A DNA stretch of 64,000 nucleotides, taken from contig LUGG01000025.1 in assembly GCA_001683735.1 (NCBI GenBank), forward strand, positions 744,001 to 808,000, in the 5' to 3' direction. This DNA comes from Grifola frondosa. Lineage: Eukaryota; Basidiomycota; Agaricomycetes; Polyporales; Grifolaceae. Within the stretch, counting starts at the first letter, position 1. Every line of letters starts with the position of its first letter. Position numbers and translations under genes: made by a program. Positions 30,516-41,859 of this stretch are shown in pieces. Below the pieces are notes generated by a model, which was not told the origin of the DNA, did no database searches, and saw nothing but the letters and a program-made list of their open reading frames with translations.

Positions 30516-33500
30516 CCATTCTATGACTACCTGGACCATGAGCCAAGACCACCTAGACCAAGCCCAGATACAGAGATTAGGAGAAAAATAGGAGATATAA
30601 ATAGAACAGAAGAATTTGACATAAAAGTAAGCTGAGAAAGGAAATCTTGTATTAATTATGTAGTTTTGGTACTTTTGTAATGTAGCCTAGGATGTTCCAG
30701 GCCCATAAGGAATGGAATGTTCTAGAACTTTCCCCAGGGTATAAAAGCAGGCCAAACTGCCCCCTGAAAAATAGATAGTTTTTATCCACTTTCACCGCAG
30801 ACATCTGTGTGCCCTCTCCTTCTGTGTGAATTTCACCTTGGATTGTCACCTGACCAGACTGAGCTCTGGTAGTACAAGTCCAAGAAGAGCATCTCAAGGA
30901 CCCTACAAGGAAAGTAGGCTAGGTTGAGTACTCTGCAGTAGAATATTCTCAGTAGCAAGACAGCAGATTGCGACGTAAGGAAAGTGCAAGTTTAAGTTCG
31001 AGACAGGAAGTTTCTTGGGCTGTTTGACTGTTCAGACAAGTGCTCTGAAAGTACAGACCCAGGCAGGAAGACTCAAGGACCCTACAGGACAGTAGGCTAG
31101 GTTGAGCACTCTCACGAGACCAGGAATTGAAGTCGCAAGTGTTAGCAAGTAATATCCCTGACATTCATTTGGAATCTACGTACCTGAATCTTATATATTT
31201 GATAAATCTCGGATTTCCGGACTCGGCTGAGCCTCTGACCGGAAAAGTAGGAAAACCCGTCATGCTTGGTGCACATTGAAGTATTGAAGGCTTTTAAATT
31301 TCTTGCTACTTATAATTCAGTTCTGCTGAACCCCTTGCTTGAAAAATAAATCCTTTTGTGAACAAATTCTTGTGTTAGAAATTTATTCTCAGACAGGAAC
31401 TCTCACGTACGTCAATATCCCCTTACAACGCGTGCATAGAGGAATGGGTGATGGCTGTCATGCGGCGCGAGCATCATGACGTCGGCGTGTGTGGACGGGT
31501 TGATCGTGTCTTGCTCACGGCGCATGTCGTACGTCATGTAGTTGATCCGCAGGACCTTGTGGAGATACATGCATCCTCGGTCCAACACCAGGGTGTCCCT
31601 CTCTTTGTCCATAAAATTGGGAGGAGCATCTTCGTAAAGTCGGCCTGTCATCCATGCCAGAATGTGCTGCTCCAGTTTCCATACGAAATCCTAGCTACAG
31701 GTTAAATTCAATTAGAAACTGATCCGACTTTGACACACCTTGCACGCAGGATCATCTTGATGGTCCGACGCGAACCCAGAAATATGCACGTATTTACTTT
31801 GATCATCGGCGATGTGGTGATGTAATCGGGGGATGTTTTTGGCAGTGTCTCCGTGTCTTTGAAATGGAGACGCATCCGACAATACCTCTTCGCGCGAGTC
31901 TTCTTGTGTTTGGCGCATTTGTGTTTAGCCCGCTGGGTTCTGTGAGTTGCATTGCTACCATCCTGCAACTTGTGGAGGTACGCTTCCCGTCGTTGATGCT
32001 TTGCAATTTGAAGCTGGAATTGTGTGTTTTGTTCGTATGTACATAAAACGTTTAACCCGTCGATGTTCGAGCTCTCCCTGTAGTCGCAGGTAAGTGAAAT
32101 AAGATAAATGCACACGAGTTACTCACAATTTGTGTGGTATAATGATCAGTAGTCCCAAAGCGGCGAATGGCGTGGACATAATCGCCCAGCCGGTGCCACT
32201 TGTATGTATTCAGGTTCAATTCCTTCGTGCGTCTGCTAGATGTAGGAACCTTGCACTCCGCGGGTGTCACCTTCTTCACATCTTCGGAGTCCTTGAGTGG
32301 CGTCTTGGGCTCCGCGGATGTCACATCCTCAGTGTCTTCACAGTCATTGGACGGAGCCTTCTGCTTGGCGGACATTGTCGTCGCAGCAACCTGGGAGGAC
32401 TTGGGAGGATCCTTGCCCTTCCCGGACTTGGTCTTGGCACTGAGCGCCGCAGATCGTCTCTGCCGCACAGCTGTCTCCTTCGGGAGCTCCTTCATGACAT
32501 ACGCGGCGCAGACGACCTTCTTGAACTCCCGAACACTTGCGCCCATCATCTTCGTGGCCTGCTCAAATTGATGGAGGGTAGACTCGGTATGCAGACGCAG
32601 TTTAGCATGTGCATGCCACAGGGTAAGCTCGAAGAACATGTCCAGCGCGATCCAATTATGCTTGCCGGGCAATAGGCCCTCAACAATCAGAATTATGCAC
32701 TGATGTACATAGATTAGTCAGAATAGAATATAAATGTGTGAATACGCACCTGGAGAATGTCCTCGAAGTCGTGCGCAGCGAGTTTCTTCAAGCCCGAGAC
32801 GTTCGCGCCAAAGCGTCGTATAGTATCACGGCCAAATGTGGGCACGAGCACAAATCTGCAACACGCCAGAAATTAGTGAGCAGTCAAACAAAGCAAACAG
32901 ATTGAAGCTCACCGCTCATCGAATTCTTGAATGTTGTCATTCCCTGCAGCGATCAGTAAATGAATGGTGTGCGTCAAGATTGCTTTGAATACTCCGAGTT
33001 CGAATTCATGCATGAGGTCCAGCACGAAGAGTTCGTAGTGATTGAAGCCGAATTGAGCCAACCGTATCGAGAATGCGCTCTGTAAAAGCAACGTGATTAG
33101 CCCGGAGACATGAAATTGAAGAAGATGCATACTCGAGTAGTTGTGAGGGAAGTTTCTTCGAGCTTACGATTGATCCAAGCTCCTTCCACAGGTGCGCCAT
33201 CCTCGAAGATCCATTTGTGCATGAGGGCAATCTTGTCTTGAACGACCTGTGTATCTTCTCGATGCTTGGCTCGGCGCTGCCGATCTACAGTAGTGCCCAG
33301 ACCTGGCACATACACCCTTCTTCATATGGCAGTCCGGACAAGGGCATCTTGCAAGATACCGGATGCATGTGAGCAATATTCTAAACAAAATCATTAGTCA
33401 GGCTGACTATGTAAACAGATGGAATCTCACTTCTCTGGGTAATCCGCAGAATAAGTAAAAAATCGCAGAAATATATGCCTCAAGACGCCATCGCCGCACT

Positions 33501-35152
33501 TGATCAAATGCCGTGCACATACGCATGCATAAAATCTGGAGAAAGCAGGAGGAGCCAGATTTTATGCATGAGTTCATGGTTGACAAAGCGCAGGATGGCT
33601 ATGGTCGCAGGCGATTGGAATATGGATTGATAATGTTGTTGAATGACCCTGGGAGCTAAAATGCAGCGTTAGAATGTACAGAGAATTTTCTCGGGAAAAA
33701 ATAAGTGAGAGCGCACCTTGGTATGTATGCGAGATGCTGCGCTGCAAATGAGCGTGGCTTTGCACGAGTATACTTGGAGAGGTTCCCGAAAAAGGCATAG
33801 ATGGGCCATAGAGATGCGGTGCCGAAACTCGCTAGGTGGTGGAGTCGGACCATACGAGGATGGAGCGACGGAGTATTCGATGTCGGGCGAGTCTTCTAGA
33901 TTCCTGGGTTGTGCTCGAATTTCAGCGTCGGCCTCGAGCATGGCTCGAATTGTAGGTGTCGGTATAAACGCGTTCTGGCGAGGAGTTGGCCAGAGACAGG
34001 ATCGGATTGCCAGAGATACTTGAATGGAATCCAGTGGAAGCCGCGCGTGCTCGGGTCTTGGAAGGCTGCTTTGATCACTTCAATTAGAGGACGTAGAATA
34101 CACCCTTAACCTCGAATTCTGGTGCCTCATCCTCAATTCCAGCGCGTGCCACTGTGAGGCAGCTTGATCTTGACCTCTCCGTCCACCCGTCCGCTGCAGA
34201 AAGGCAGTGCTTGAATCTGTGAATTCATCCAAGCGCCTCATCTCTACGGCAGCGCGGAAGCCCTCAAGGTCATCGGGATGGAAGTCGTCGGCACAGAGCA
34301 CTTCCGTACAAGCAGTCGAGGTCGGAATGCTGATTTGCAGTGTGAGGTGGAGTAATACCAGCGCATCAATTTGAATGTGCTGGCTTTGAGGAAGGGTGCG
34401 AAGAAGTTGTCCTTGGCCTTCTGCGCGGCTTTGGAAAGTGAAATCCCAAAGCCGCGCAGTGGGCTCAAGTGCTGTGTATCGATGGAGGTGGGAAGATGGT
34501 TGGTGAGTCAGAGAAATGCTCGATGGTGAGCGTGTCTTCGGGATCAGAGACAGGTTGAACAACATAGCGACGAAATACTCCGAAGGAGTTCGTGGGGTAT
34601 GGATGTGCTTGGGTAATGGAGGTGGCTCAGGTGTAGGGATCGCGCAGGACTCGGTGGCTGTGGCACTTTAGCCACGCACTTGGGCTTGGGTGGAGGCTGG
34701 GCAAAGAAACTGGAAGACCGGTGAGAGAGCTTGGAAGGTAGTCTTTGAGCACCTCGGGAGCCTTGCTTTACGTCCGACCCTGCTGACAGAATGGACCACA
34801 GTCGTGTCTGTGACGATGGCTGCCTGAACCTGAAGCTGATAGTGATATACATGAATTTCTATTATCTTCAATCATTATTGCAGCTTACCTCTTTGTACTC
34901 TCGTGCCTCCTGGGCTCTGAGTTTCTCCTCCTCCACAGCCTTTTCGTTCCGCGAGCTGCAGCAATTTTATGTTGCGTGCACGTTCTCGTCCCTCGTAAAC
35001 GCGCAGATGGGCCTGTTCGCGGTCATGTTTCAGGGAAGTAGCTGTTGGGAGAGTTTCTTGCACGATAGGTGGTGGCGTTTCAATCCGCGGAGCTCGTTGA
35101 ACCCGCGCTGGCACCTGAACATTGTATTCTCATAGAAATCGAGAGAGCGCAT

Positions 35153-35393
35153 GCCAACACGAGGAGGAGAAGTAAACACATATAGCGGGGTAAGCGCGCA
35201 TATAGTGGGGTAAGCGAATTTGTTACTGAAGTCAAAATCGGGGCACTCACATGGTCACGGGACCGCGTTCTTAAAGTTCAGTCAAGATCGCGTCCTTCAA
35301 GTGACGACAGGTATAAAAGTTGGGGTGAGCTGGCATGCTGCGATCCACGACTTTGAACCCATATGACAACCTTCGCTTTCTCTCACCTCAAAC
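35153..35393. promoter_or_regulatory. Divergent promoter region of the Plavaka element
   Basis: This 240-bp gap separates the leftward transposase start (35152) and the rightward DUF6698 start (35394). It includes a duplicated ATATAG(C/T)GGGGTAAGCG word (35180-35217) and a TATA-like GGTATAAAAGTTGG at 35310-35323, 71 bp before the rightward start codon. Confidence 0.55.
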
Positions 35394-37842
35394 ATGCCCT
35401 CCCGCAAGAATAAATCACATTCCGGCACCCAAGATGTGGGTGATCAACGTGCCGGTACGTGAGAGATGCCCTCGAAGATCTGCACACTAACCTAATATAG
35501 GCATATCGAATCCCCCACGCCGCCTTTGAGTCCTCAGTCGTCGCCGCACCTCATCAAGTGCAGGGCCGTGGCCGCGCAGACAATCGCTCAGCCTCCCCTC
35601 GCCCGCGCAAGAAACAATTTTCTTCTAGCCGCACACCGTCCTCTCCTATCCCCCGCACATGAGCTAAACATGGCAAGTCGCGCCATGTTGATTCCTCGGA
35701 TGACGATGCCTTCGTTCCGGACGACAAGAACCCCAAATTCGATGATTTCTATTGGTCGGTCATGCTTGAGTTGCGCAATGTGAAGGAATCAAGAGGATGG
35801 GTTATAAGGTAAGTAATGAGCATATATGCACATGTATGCTCACCTTCTTCGTGCGCAGAGAAACCCACAGCCCCGGGCGCAACTCAAGGATGCCAGGCGC
35901 ATGATTAATCGCAAATGCGGTAATCATATCAACATCCCAGAGTTAGTCACCATGGGCATTGCTCTCCACGATGACCCGGAGCCCGTGGCGACCGCGCAGG
36001 AGATGGAAGCCTTCAAAATATGTACGTCCCCGCATATATGCTACCGCCATGGGTACTAATCAATGACAGCGCGCCCGAGGATATTGAAAAATATCTGAAG
36101 GCATGGGGCACTATCCTGCACCATGTTCCATTCATGCCCGCGCTGATGCCCAACCTCACCATCAGTCCGTATGGGGTGGTCCTCCTTGGCGCATTCGTAA
36201 GTTATTTTCACACTTTGCTATCTTGCCTCACCTATTGGCCAACATTATCGATCACAGCTTGATGCACATGCTCGATTTGCATGCTCGGACGACCTCGGCA
36301 TGCTGCGCTACGACGCCATGCTATATATCGAGGAGGTACGCCTCGACGGCACAATTATTCGCTACCAGGCCGGATGCAACAAGATGCTCCGCGGCTTCAA
36401 GGATCTCGCAACCGCATGCCTCTTAACGCCTCGTAGACTACGGGATGATTTCGATGCAATTGCTAAATTGTGAGTCTCGCTCCGATGTATACATGCACTC
36501 ACCACATTGATTTTCGTGTAGGTTCTGTTGCAATGTGCGCGAGGGGACTACGAGGATCAAATCCCGCGATTATCCCTCATTCATGTACCCCGAGGATGGC
36601 TATAAGAAGGGGAGATCTGACTACGGGCTCTGCAGGGGCCCGTTCCTCGTTCGAGTGAGTGTTTTCTTGGCTTCAAGTACATTACTGACCCAAATATACA
36701 AGTGCTTCCGTCACATCTTTACAGGGAAACGCAACGCTACTGTGTCCGCCTGCGTAGGCCTCAAGGGTGGACCTAGGCCTGTGGCCGAGCTCAACAAGAT
36801 GAGCGAGGTGACTCCTGAAAACATCGGATATGTTGCAGTCTTGGTATGTCTCCTTCACTTATATAAATTCGCACTCATCTTCTTCTTATGCACCAGGCGC
36901 GCTTCATTCTCAACGACCAAGATGCCTGGCATGTCGACGACAACAAATTCAACAGCGCGGATTTCTACAACAGCCTTATACATTTGTTCTCGAACGCTGA
37001 ATGGTGCGCCTCCACATTGAAGTGGTGGAACGAGTACAGTTATCAACCGGTCCTTGAAACACCCAAATCAAGTTTTAGCACTCGCTCATGCAAAATGCAA
37101 CCCAGCTTGTTTCTGGTTTCAGTAGTGCTTTTAATATATATAAGAAATGTTCTCTCAAATTTTGGGGAGAATACACGAGAAACTGATTGCACAATCTCAA
37201 AAATACGGGTGTTTCAACGACCGGAAATGGGGCAAGACCCGAGTCACCGCTATATCCTCAAAATGGAATTGTTATATCTACACTTCCAGAGCACTTTACA
37301 CCTCCCTACCTAGTCTAATCTCTTCTTCAGGAGCATCTCAGTTCAATAAAATAATGTTTTAGATGAGAAGATGTCTCAAAATTTTGATAATTCGAGCACA
37401 AAAGTGTTTCAAGCACTGGTGGTGTTTAAAGGACCAGTTGATGACTGTAAGTGTCGTTTTCTGTATTTATTAATCTATCTACTGATACATACCCCACCAC
37501 AGAGAAGTATTCGAGAACAACGGAAGTGACAGCGACGACGAGGACGACGGAGACAATATGTACATGCGGATTCTCGCTCAGCGCGCCACCAGGGAAGCCG
37601 CCATCGAGGAGCATAGGTGTGGTGAGGAGATGGCACAGCGAGCTCTTGAGGACCAGATCCATTATGCTGGTGAGAATTCCGATGAGGACCGCGGGGACAA
37701 TGGTACCAGCGGCAAGGAAGATGCATGGGACCATGATAGCGGCGCCGAAGACGATTCCGACAAGGACATGCAAGAACTGGATTATCCGGAAGATGGCGAA
37801 GAAGAGCGCGACGAGCTTGATGACCTCCCGGAGTGGTTTTAG
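35394..37842 (+). pseudogene. DUF6698-type gene carried by the Plavaka element
   Basis: Start MPSRKNKSHSGTQDVGDQ at 35394. Exons joined by short introns give a basic/Ser-rich region, DDKNPKFDDFYWSVMLEL, INIPELVTMGIALHDDPE, PEDIEKYLKAWGTILHHV, DLGMLRYDAMLYIEEVRL, then the family core: RCFRHIFTGKRNATVSACVG-like, EVTPENIGYVAVL, ARFILNDQDAWHVDDNKF and NSADFYNSLIHLFSN. The acidic C-terminal exon (DEDDGDNMYMRIL ... DDLPEWF-stop) ends at 37842. DUF6698 proteins are common in Agaricomycetes near Plavaka copies, and their function is unknown. An in-frame TGA at about 35662 and a 0.4-kb MITE after the NSLIHLF exon break it. Confidence 0.65.
37042..37442. mobile_element. MITE, 401 bp, inside the DUF6698 gene
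   Basis: Twenty-two-bp terminal inverted repeats: ATCAACCGGTCCTTGAAACA then CC at 37042-37063, and on the reverse strand ATCAACTGGTCCTTTAAACA then CC at 37442-37421, two mismatches. The inside is AT-richer and has no ORF. I could not settle a target duplication. The coding frame before and after it belongs to one protein. Confidence 0.7.
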
Positions 37843-38337
37843 GGTCGGAAGCATGCATATTTTCTTGACAGTGATTAATTTCGTTTGTGCTTTCTATTGT
37901 TGCTCAAATTTCTTGTGGACTCCATCGGTGTTTGTGTGATTCAAATTAAATATATTAATTTCCGTGACCAAGACGTGCAAGCGTCGGGGACCGAGATGTG
38001 CAAGGGCGGGGACATGGCATCAATCTTACAGGACCGGACTCATGTCCGCTAATGCCGGCGAAATTGGTGCCAGGCACACGCCGAGGCTGGCAATACGATA
38101 GAAGGTCTTGCCCGATATGTATTGTGCCTGGCCCTATCGTATCAGAGGAACAGCGCCGGTTTGGAATGGCCGGGCTCCGATTGCATGCCTCCGGCCATAT
38201 GGTGCAGTGGCTGGCACTGTCTGGTGGTTCTTGCCAAACACCAAGTGTGGTGTGCAAGAAAATATATTTGGTGCACCCACTTCTGGGGTGTGCACGGGTA
38301 TGTACAGTCTGCTCAGGCCAAAAATGTTTTGCTGATG
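37843..38337. other. Right subterminal region of Plavaka, no gene
   Basis: Contains repeated GTGCAAG(G/C)G(T/G)CGGGGAC words (37973-38015), GGTGCCAGGCACACG and other short repeats, then the terminal inverted repeat. No exon is visible. Confidence 0.5.
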
Positions 38338-38615
38338 TAATATCCCTGACATTCATTTGGAATCTACGTACCTGAATCTTATACATTTGATAAATCTCGG
38401 ATTTCCGGACTCGGCTGAGCCTCTGACCGGAAAAGTAGGAGAACCCGTCACGCTTGGTGCACATTGAAGTATTGAAGGCTTTTAAATTTCTTGCTGCTTA
38501 TAATTCAGTTTTACTGAACCCCTTGCTTGAAAAATAAATCCTTTTGTGAACAAATTCTTGTGTTAGAAATTTATTCTCAGACAGGAACTCTCACGTACAT
38601 CAATAACCCCTTACA
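38338..38615 (+). mobile_element. LTR-like element A, right part
   Basis: Nearly identical to 31150-31427 of element B. It ends TTACA and is followed by the ACGG duplication at 38616. Confidence 0.75.
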
Positions 38616-38619
38616 ACGG

Positions 38620-39210
38620 GAGAACCGATGGCTTAGCACCACGGACATGTTCACCATATTTGTAATGCCGCATGCCTCTGGCCTGCCAGCTGTGCACTCG
38701 GATGGATCCCTATGTCTGAGTTCTCGATGGAGTGCGTGCGAGAAACGAAATCGGATTCGAGCACGCAAAGAGTATTTTTCGACTTCTGCAGGACCTGCAC
38801 GAGGAGGAGCTAAAGGCGGGCACGAGATGAACGATTGCGCATCGGCTGAGGAGATGGTGAAGTGGGGTACCTGTCCTGTTCTTATACCCGGCGCATTGAT
38901 GTTCTCACACGGATATGGGGAGTATTTCTTTTCTTAATAATTTGCTGTGTGCGTACTTAGTATTATCGAGCACAAACGGTTCACTCAGGCATAGTGCGTA
39001 GGATACTGAATCAAGTGCTGATCAAGTCCCAGGACTCAAATCTCCTTCAAGGTACGTCTTAACTAGTTCTGTTATCCACAACAAGCTCACGGCAGTGCCG
39101 CTGGGGTACGAAGGGCTTTATTCTGGAGCTCGTGGGGTGTACGCTTCCGTATGTATGTTCTAATTGGTGAGAGAACGGACTTTAATTGGCGAGATGGAAG
39201 CCGCATTAAG
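38620..39210. repeat. Spacer segment Z, copy 2
   Basis: Matches 5930-6340. It starts exactly where the LTR-like element ends, so it is the continuation of the cassette interrupted at 26554. No coding exon recognised. Confidence 0.5.
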
Positions 39211-41577
39211 CTATTTACATGTTGAGCAAAGGAAGTCCGAGAACATCCAAATTTGTGCAGCTCCTGGTGCTTGATTCCTGAGCGGCGACACCATATACAT
39301 ACGTACCTCGCAAATCGTCGGGATGACTCTCTCGAACATTACACACACCGAAGAAGATTGAAAGCTCAAGAACCTACCAGCCACTAAGTACACATGCAGA
39401 AAATGGCCAGAGACGGGTAGCGACGTGCACATGCACGGACAGTATGCGGTTCGTGTTCCGCAGCACATCCATCTCTATCCGGTGTGCGTCCCACGCGGGG
39501 ACGAGGTAGTCATACTCACGTGCGTAAGGGTCGAGCGTGAACGGCGTGATGTTGAGCGACACCGCATCCTGGACGAACTCGTCCACAGTTTCAGCTCGCG
39601 TTCAACCGAGAGACTCGAGCTGTGATGATCGGCAAGCGTCGCTCAGTAGCAATTTCTCATGCGTCAAGGTACCTTGACCTGGTACACCTCGAACATGCGC
39701 GTGTTCAGGAACGCAAGCAGCTCGTCGAACTTGAGTGCGAGCGGTGGGATCCTCATTCTTTATCAGCAGCGCGAGGCCGAACGCGAACATCGCCGCGATC
39801 CCGTTCGCAAGACAGTTGTCGATAGGGAAGCGGTAGCTGAACATCGCCAGGAACCACTCTGAGGAGTATATGCTCGACTTGATGCCCTGTCGCAGGTGGC
39901 AGAAAGTGTACCTGCAGAACCGGGAGCATTTCCTCCGTCAGGCGTTCGAACTAGTGAGCGGTATGTCAGAAACGAGAGATCCGAAGAAAAGAAGATTATA
40001 ATAACCTGGAACTACACAAATGTCGGTACCAAAATATGAATGCGTAATGTTTGAGACCTACGAGTCGTAACCAGAGCTTGGGCGTCTCAGGTAGGGAATG
40101 GTCTCTAAGGTCGTACGAATACACAAGCCGCACAACTAGACAGAAGGCTTCCTCGCCTACACATCTGTCAGCGTGGAGCCAGCATGGTCCAGGTGGGGCT
40201 CACATTGAATAGTAATTTCGCTACCACGAAAGGCCAGCCCTGCAGTAATCTGACTTGTGTATCATATCTACGTAGTCCATCAGAAGTGGAGATTGAAGAA
40301 TAAAACTCTACGTACAGCGCATATGCTTTGAGTACGTTGAAGAGGTTCTCTTGGCCAATACCGTGGCCATCCATGAAGAACGCGTGACATGGGAAGGTCC
40401 TATGTTAGTGATCAGACTCCAAGCCAACGCTGAGTGTCGGGAGCTCACAAAATGGCCAAGAACTCTGGAATTCGCTTTCTAGTGTGGACTGACATCCTTC
40501 AAAAGCTGTACATACACGGTCTCAAGCTCCAGACCCTTGCAAGCAGAGCCTAATGCCTATTACTAGACACGGGATTAACGCAACCAGAATACTGCGCAGG
40601 CGCACCTAAATTATCTGCCAGATCATGCCTCGCGTGCCTTCAGGATGTCTCTCTCGATCGCCTTTCCCAGCTCTTCGGGATGTTGGGATGCAAAGGCTGG
40701 TAATCTACATGCCACAATCAGTCACTGGAAGCTACAAGGAACAGATGTGTCGGCACCAGATATAACACTACTCCGGAAATCTGGTAGAAGTTCACATAAG
40801 CACGACACATGGCATTGGCATATTGGAGCGCACCTCAATCAACAGCCTGACAGACCTAGAAAGATCTGTCGAAATCGCCCTCTCGTGCGGCTCATCTATT
40901 TCAGCAGCTGCACATGGTGTGATAGATGGATCTCTGGATCCTTCGACGCAGACCTATGCACACCGTCAAATATGGCATTAACGCAGACGCAAGATATATG
41001 GTATCTTCAAAATACCTCTCTCGATCTCCTGGTTCGCAGGCTCCTCAGAATGCTGGGCGCAAAGGCCTGAGATATGGTAAACCTTCAGGCATCAGAAGGG
41101 CTACGACAACAAGCGTACCATGCTCCATATCGAACCTCGCTCCAGAAGTCTGGCGGAAGCTCATGTTAGCACGGCCCAGAAACGTAAAGACGGGAGCACG
41201 TACCTCAGTCGACACCTTCCCAGTTGTGATATATTCGACAGAACAACTCCTACGGCTCAACGCCGGCGCTGCGCTACCGGAGTCCGGAAGCCCACCCCAT
41301 CTTCATATCTTTTGTAGGTTAAGCCACGAGAGTAACCACTGACATTGCTCGCAGAAATTTGTTGACATGCACGTCGACTTCTTGCATCAATGGGAGCTAT
41401 TGGAGAATACAACGGTGTTCTCCAGGTGTTAGAGCGTGCAAGCACGAACCGTAGGGTGGTCATGAACAGAATTGTCAAGTTGGTGTGGTCGTTTCGCCGT
41501 AGGCCGCCACCTCGAGAATTGTATCATAGAAGTGTGAAGACCCTCTTCTGCGATGTGGAACTTGTATTTGCGAGCAT
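39211..41577 (-). pseudogene. TBC-domain Rab-GAP-like gene, copy 2
   Basis: Exons on the minus strand: start MLANTSSTSQKRVFTLL at 41577; 40690-40620 with HPEELGKAIERDI (shifted before the usual tryptophan); 40440-40320 with GHGIGQENLFNVLKAYALY and a GTACGT donor; about 40270-40200 with YDTQVRLLQGWPFVVAKLLF, the glutamine-finger region (the usual Y-C/Y-Q is L-L-Q); and 39850-39690 with MFSYRFPID fused to NCLANGIAAMFAFGLALLIK then NEDP, with a frameshift and a deletion of the IVCRIFD part. The C-terminal exon at 39586-39450 has MDEFVQDAVSLNITPFTLDP. The order fits GYP5-type Rab-GAPs. The arginine finger was not located. Clearly decayed. Confidence 0.75.
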
Positions 41578-41792
41578 TGGGTTGTCGGGCTGTTGAGACG
41601 TCGGTCGACGCTGCGCGGAGAGACAGAGCAAAGAGACGGTTGTGGTCTGCGACTGCGAACTGGAAGCGACGAGGGAGTCGCGTATAGGGAAGCTAGCTGC
41701 TCTGGAGTAAGGCGGAATGGAAGGATTGCAGTGAGGACTATATACATATGGAGACAATCGCATTCGGACGAACAAAAACGCGAGAACGGACG

Positions 41793-41810
41793 CGTCACGG
41801 TAACGTGACG
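41793..41810. promoter_or_regulatory. 18-bp palindrome, copy 3
   Basis: CGTCACGGTAACGTGACG, perfect inverted repeat with GTAA centre, 216 bp upstream of the TBC start codon at 41577, followed by CTGATCGACATCGATCGA. Confidence 0.55.
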
Positions 41811-41859
41811 CGCTGATCGACATCGATCGAATCTCAGCTACTCTTCATCATACCTCGAG

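Larger units (their letters stand above)
29262..31427 (+). mobile_element. LTR-like element B, complete (2166 bp), nested in Plavaka
   Basis: Starts TGTCATGCACCAAAAGTG and ends CCCCTTACA, flanked by ACGC on both sides (29258-29261 and 31428-31431). Removing it rejoins the Plavaka reading frame at ARV/FSVFH. It has the 147-codon ORF (29449), a TATA-like GGTATAAAAGCAGG (30738), an AATAAA (31345) and a TTATTCTCAG-rich end. With no gag/pol and a single unit, it is best read as a solo LTR with a 1.5-kb U3, or a small non-autonomous element. Confidence 0.75.
28569..35152 (-). pseudogene. Plavaka transposase, split by an LTR-like element and frameshifted
   Basis: From the N-terminus: a zinc-finger-like start (MFRCQRGFNELRGLKRHHLS), APFLKASTFKLMRWYYSTS, VWSDST next to LASFGTASLWPIYAFFGNLS, RAKPRSFAAQHLAYIPR, SPDFMHAYVHG then FTYSADYPE, IRYLARCPCPDCHMKKG, LFVLDLMHEFELGVFKAIL, VPTFGRDTIRRFGANVSG, ELTLWHAHAKLRLHTES, LGDYVHAIRRFGTTDHYTTQ, HPFLYARV, FHVNAYRIGLGFP, LDPQQILRGAHLIPAF and CDMFMRFNGGGIGH, then an acidic tail ending at 28569. 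This is the Plavaka signature order. The nested element sits between ARV and FSVFH. Single-base losses occur at the WSDST motif (about 33845) and at about 33522, plus stops near the N- and C-termini. Confidence 0.9.
28304..38337 (-). mobile_element. Plavaka DNA transposon (about 7.9 kb plus a nested LTR-like element)
   Basis: It interrupts LTR-like element A at a site that is uninterrupted in element B (GCAAGTAATATCCC, near 31150), which fixes the borders. It has 11-bp perfect terminal inverted repeats CATCAGCAAAA (28304-28314, and reverse strand 38327-38337) and duplicates TA (28302-28303 and 38338-38339). It carries a Plavaka transposase on the minus strand and a divergent DUF6698-type gene on the plus strand. 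Short GGCCAGAC/GCCAGGC-type words cluster at both ends. The element cannot move with the present transposase. Confidence 0.85.

Noticed and set aside
26555..31427. One full LTR retrotransposon bounded by the two LTR-like copies
   Set aside because: The two copies have different target duplications (ACGG and ACGC), the DNA between them belongs to Plavaka, and no gag or pol is present.
37475..37858. ORF on the minus strand opposite the DUF6698 last exon
   Set aside because: It is the shadow of the acidic coding exon, which fits the family on the plus strand.
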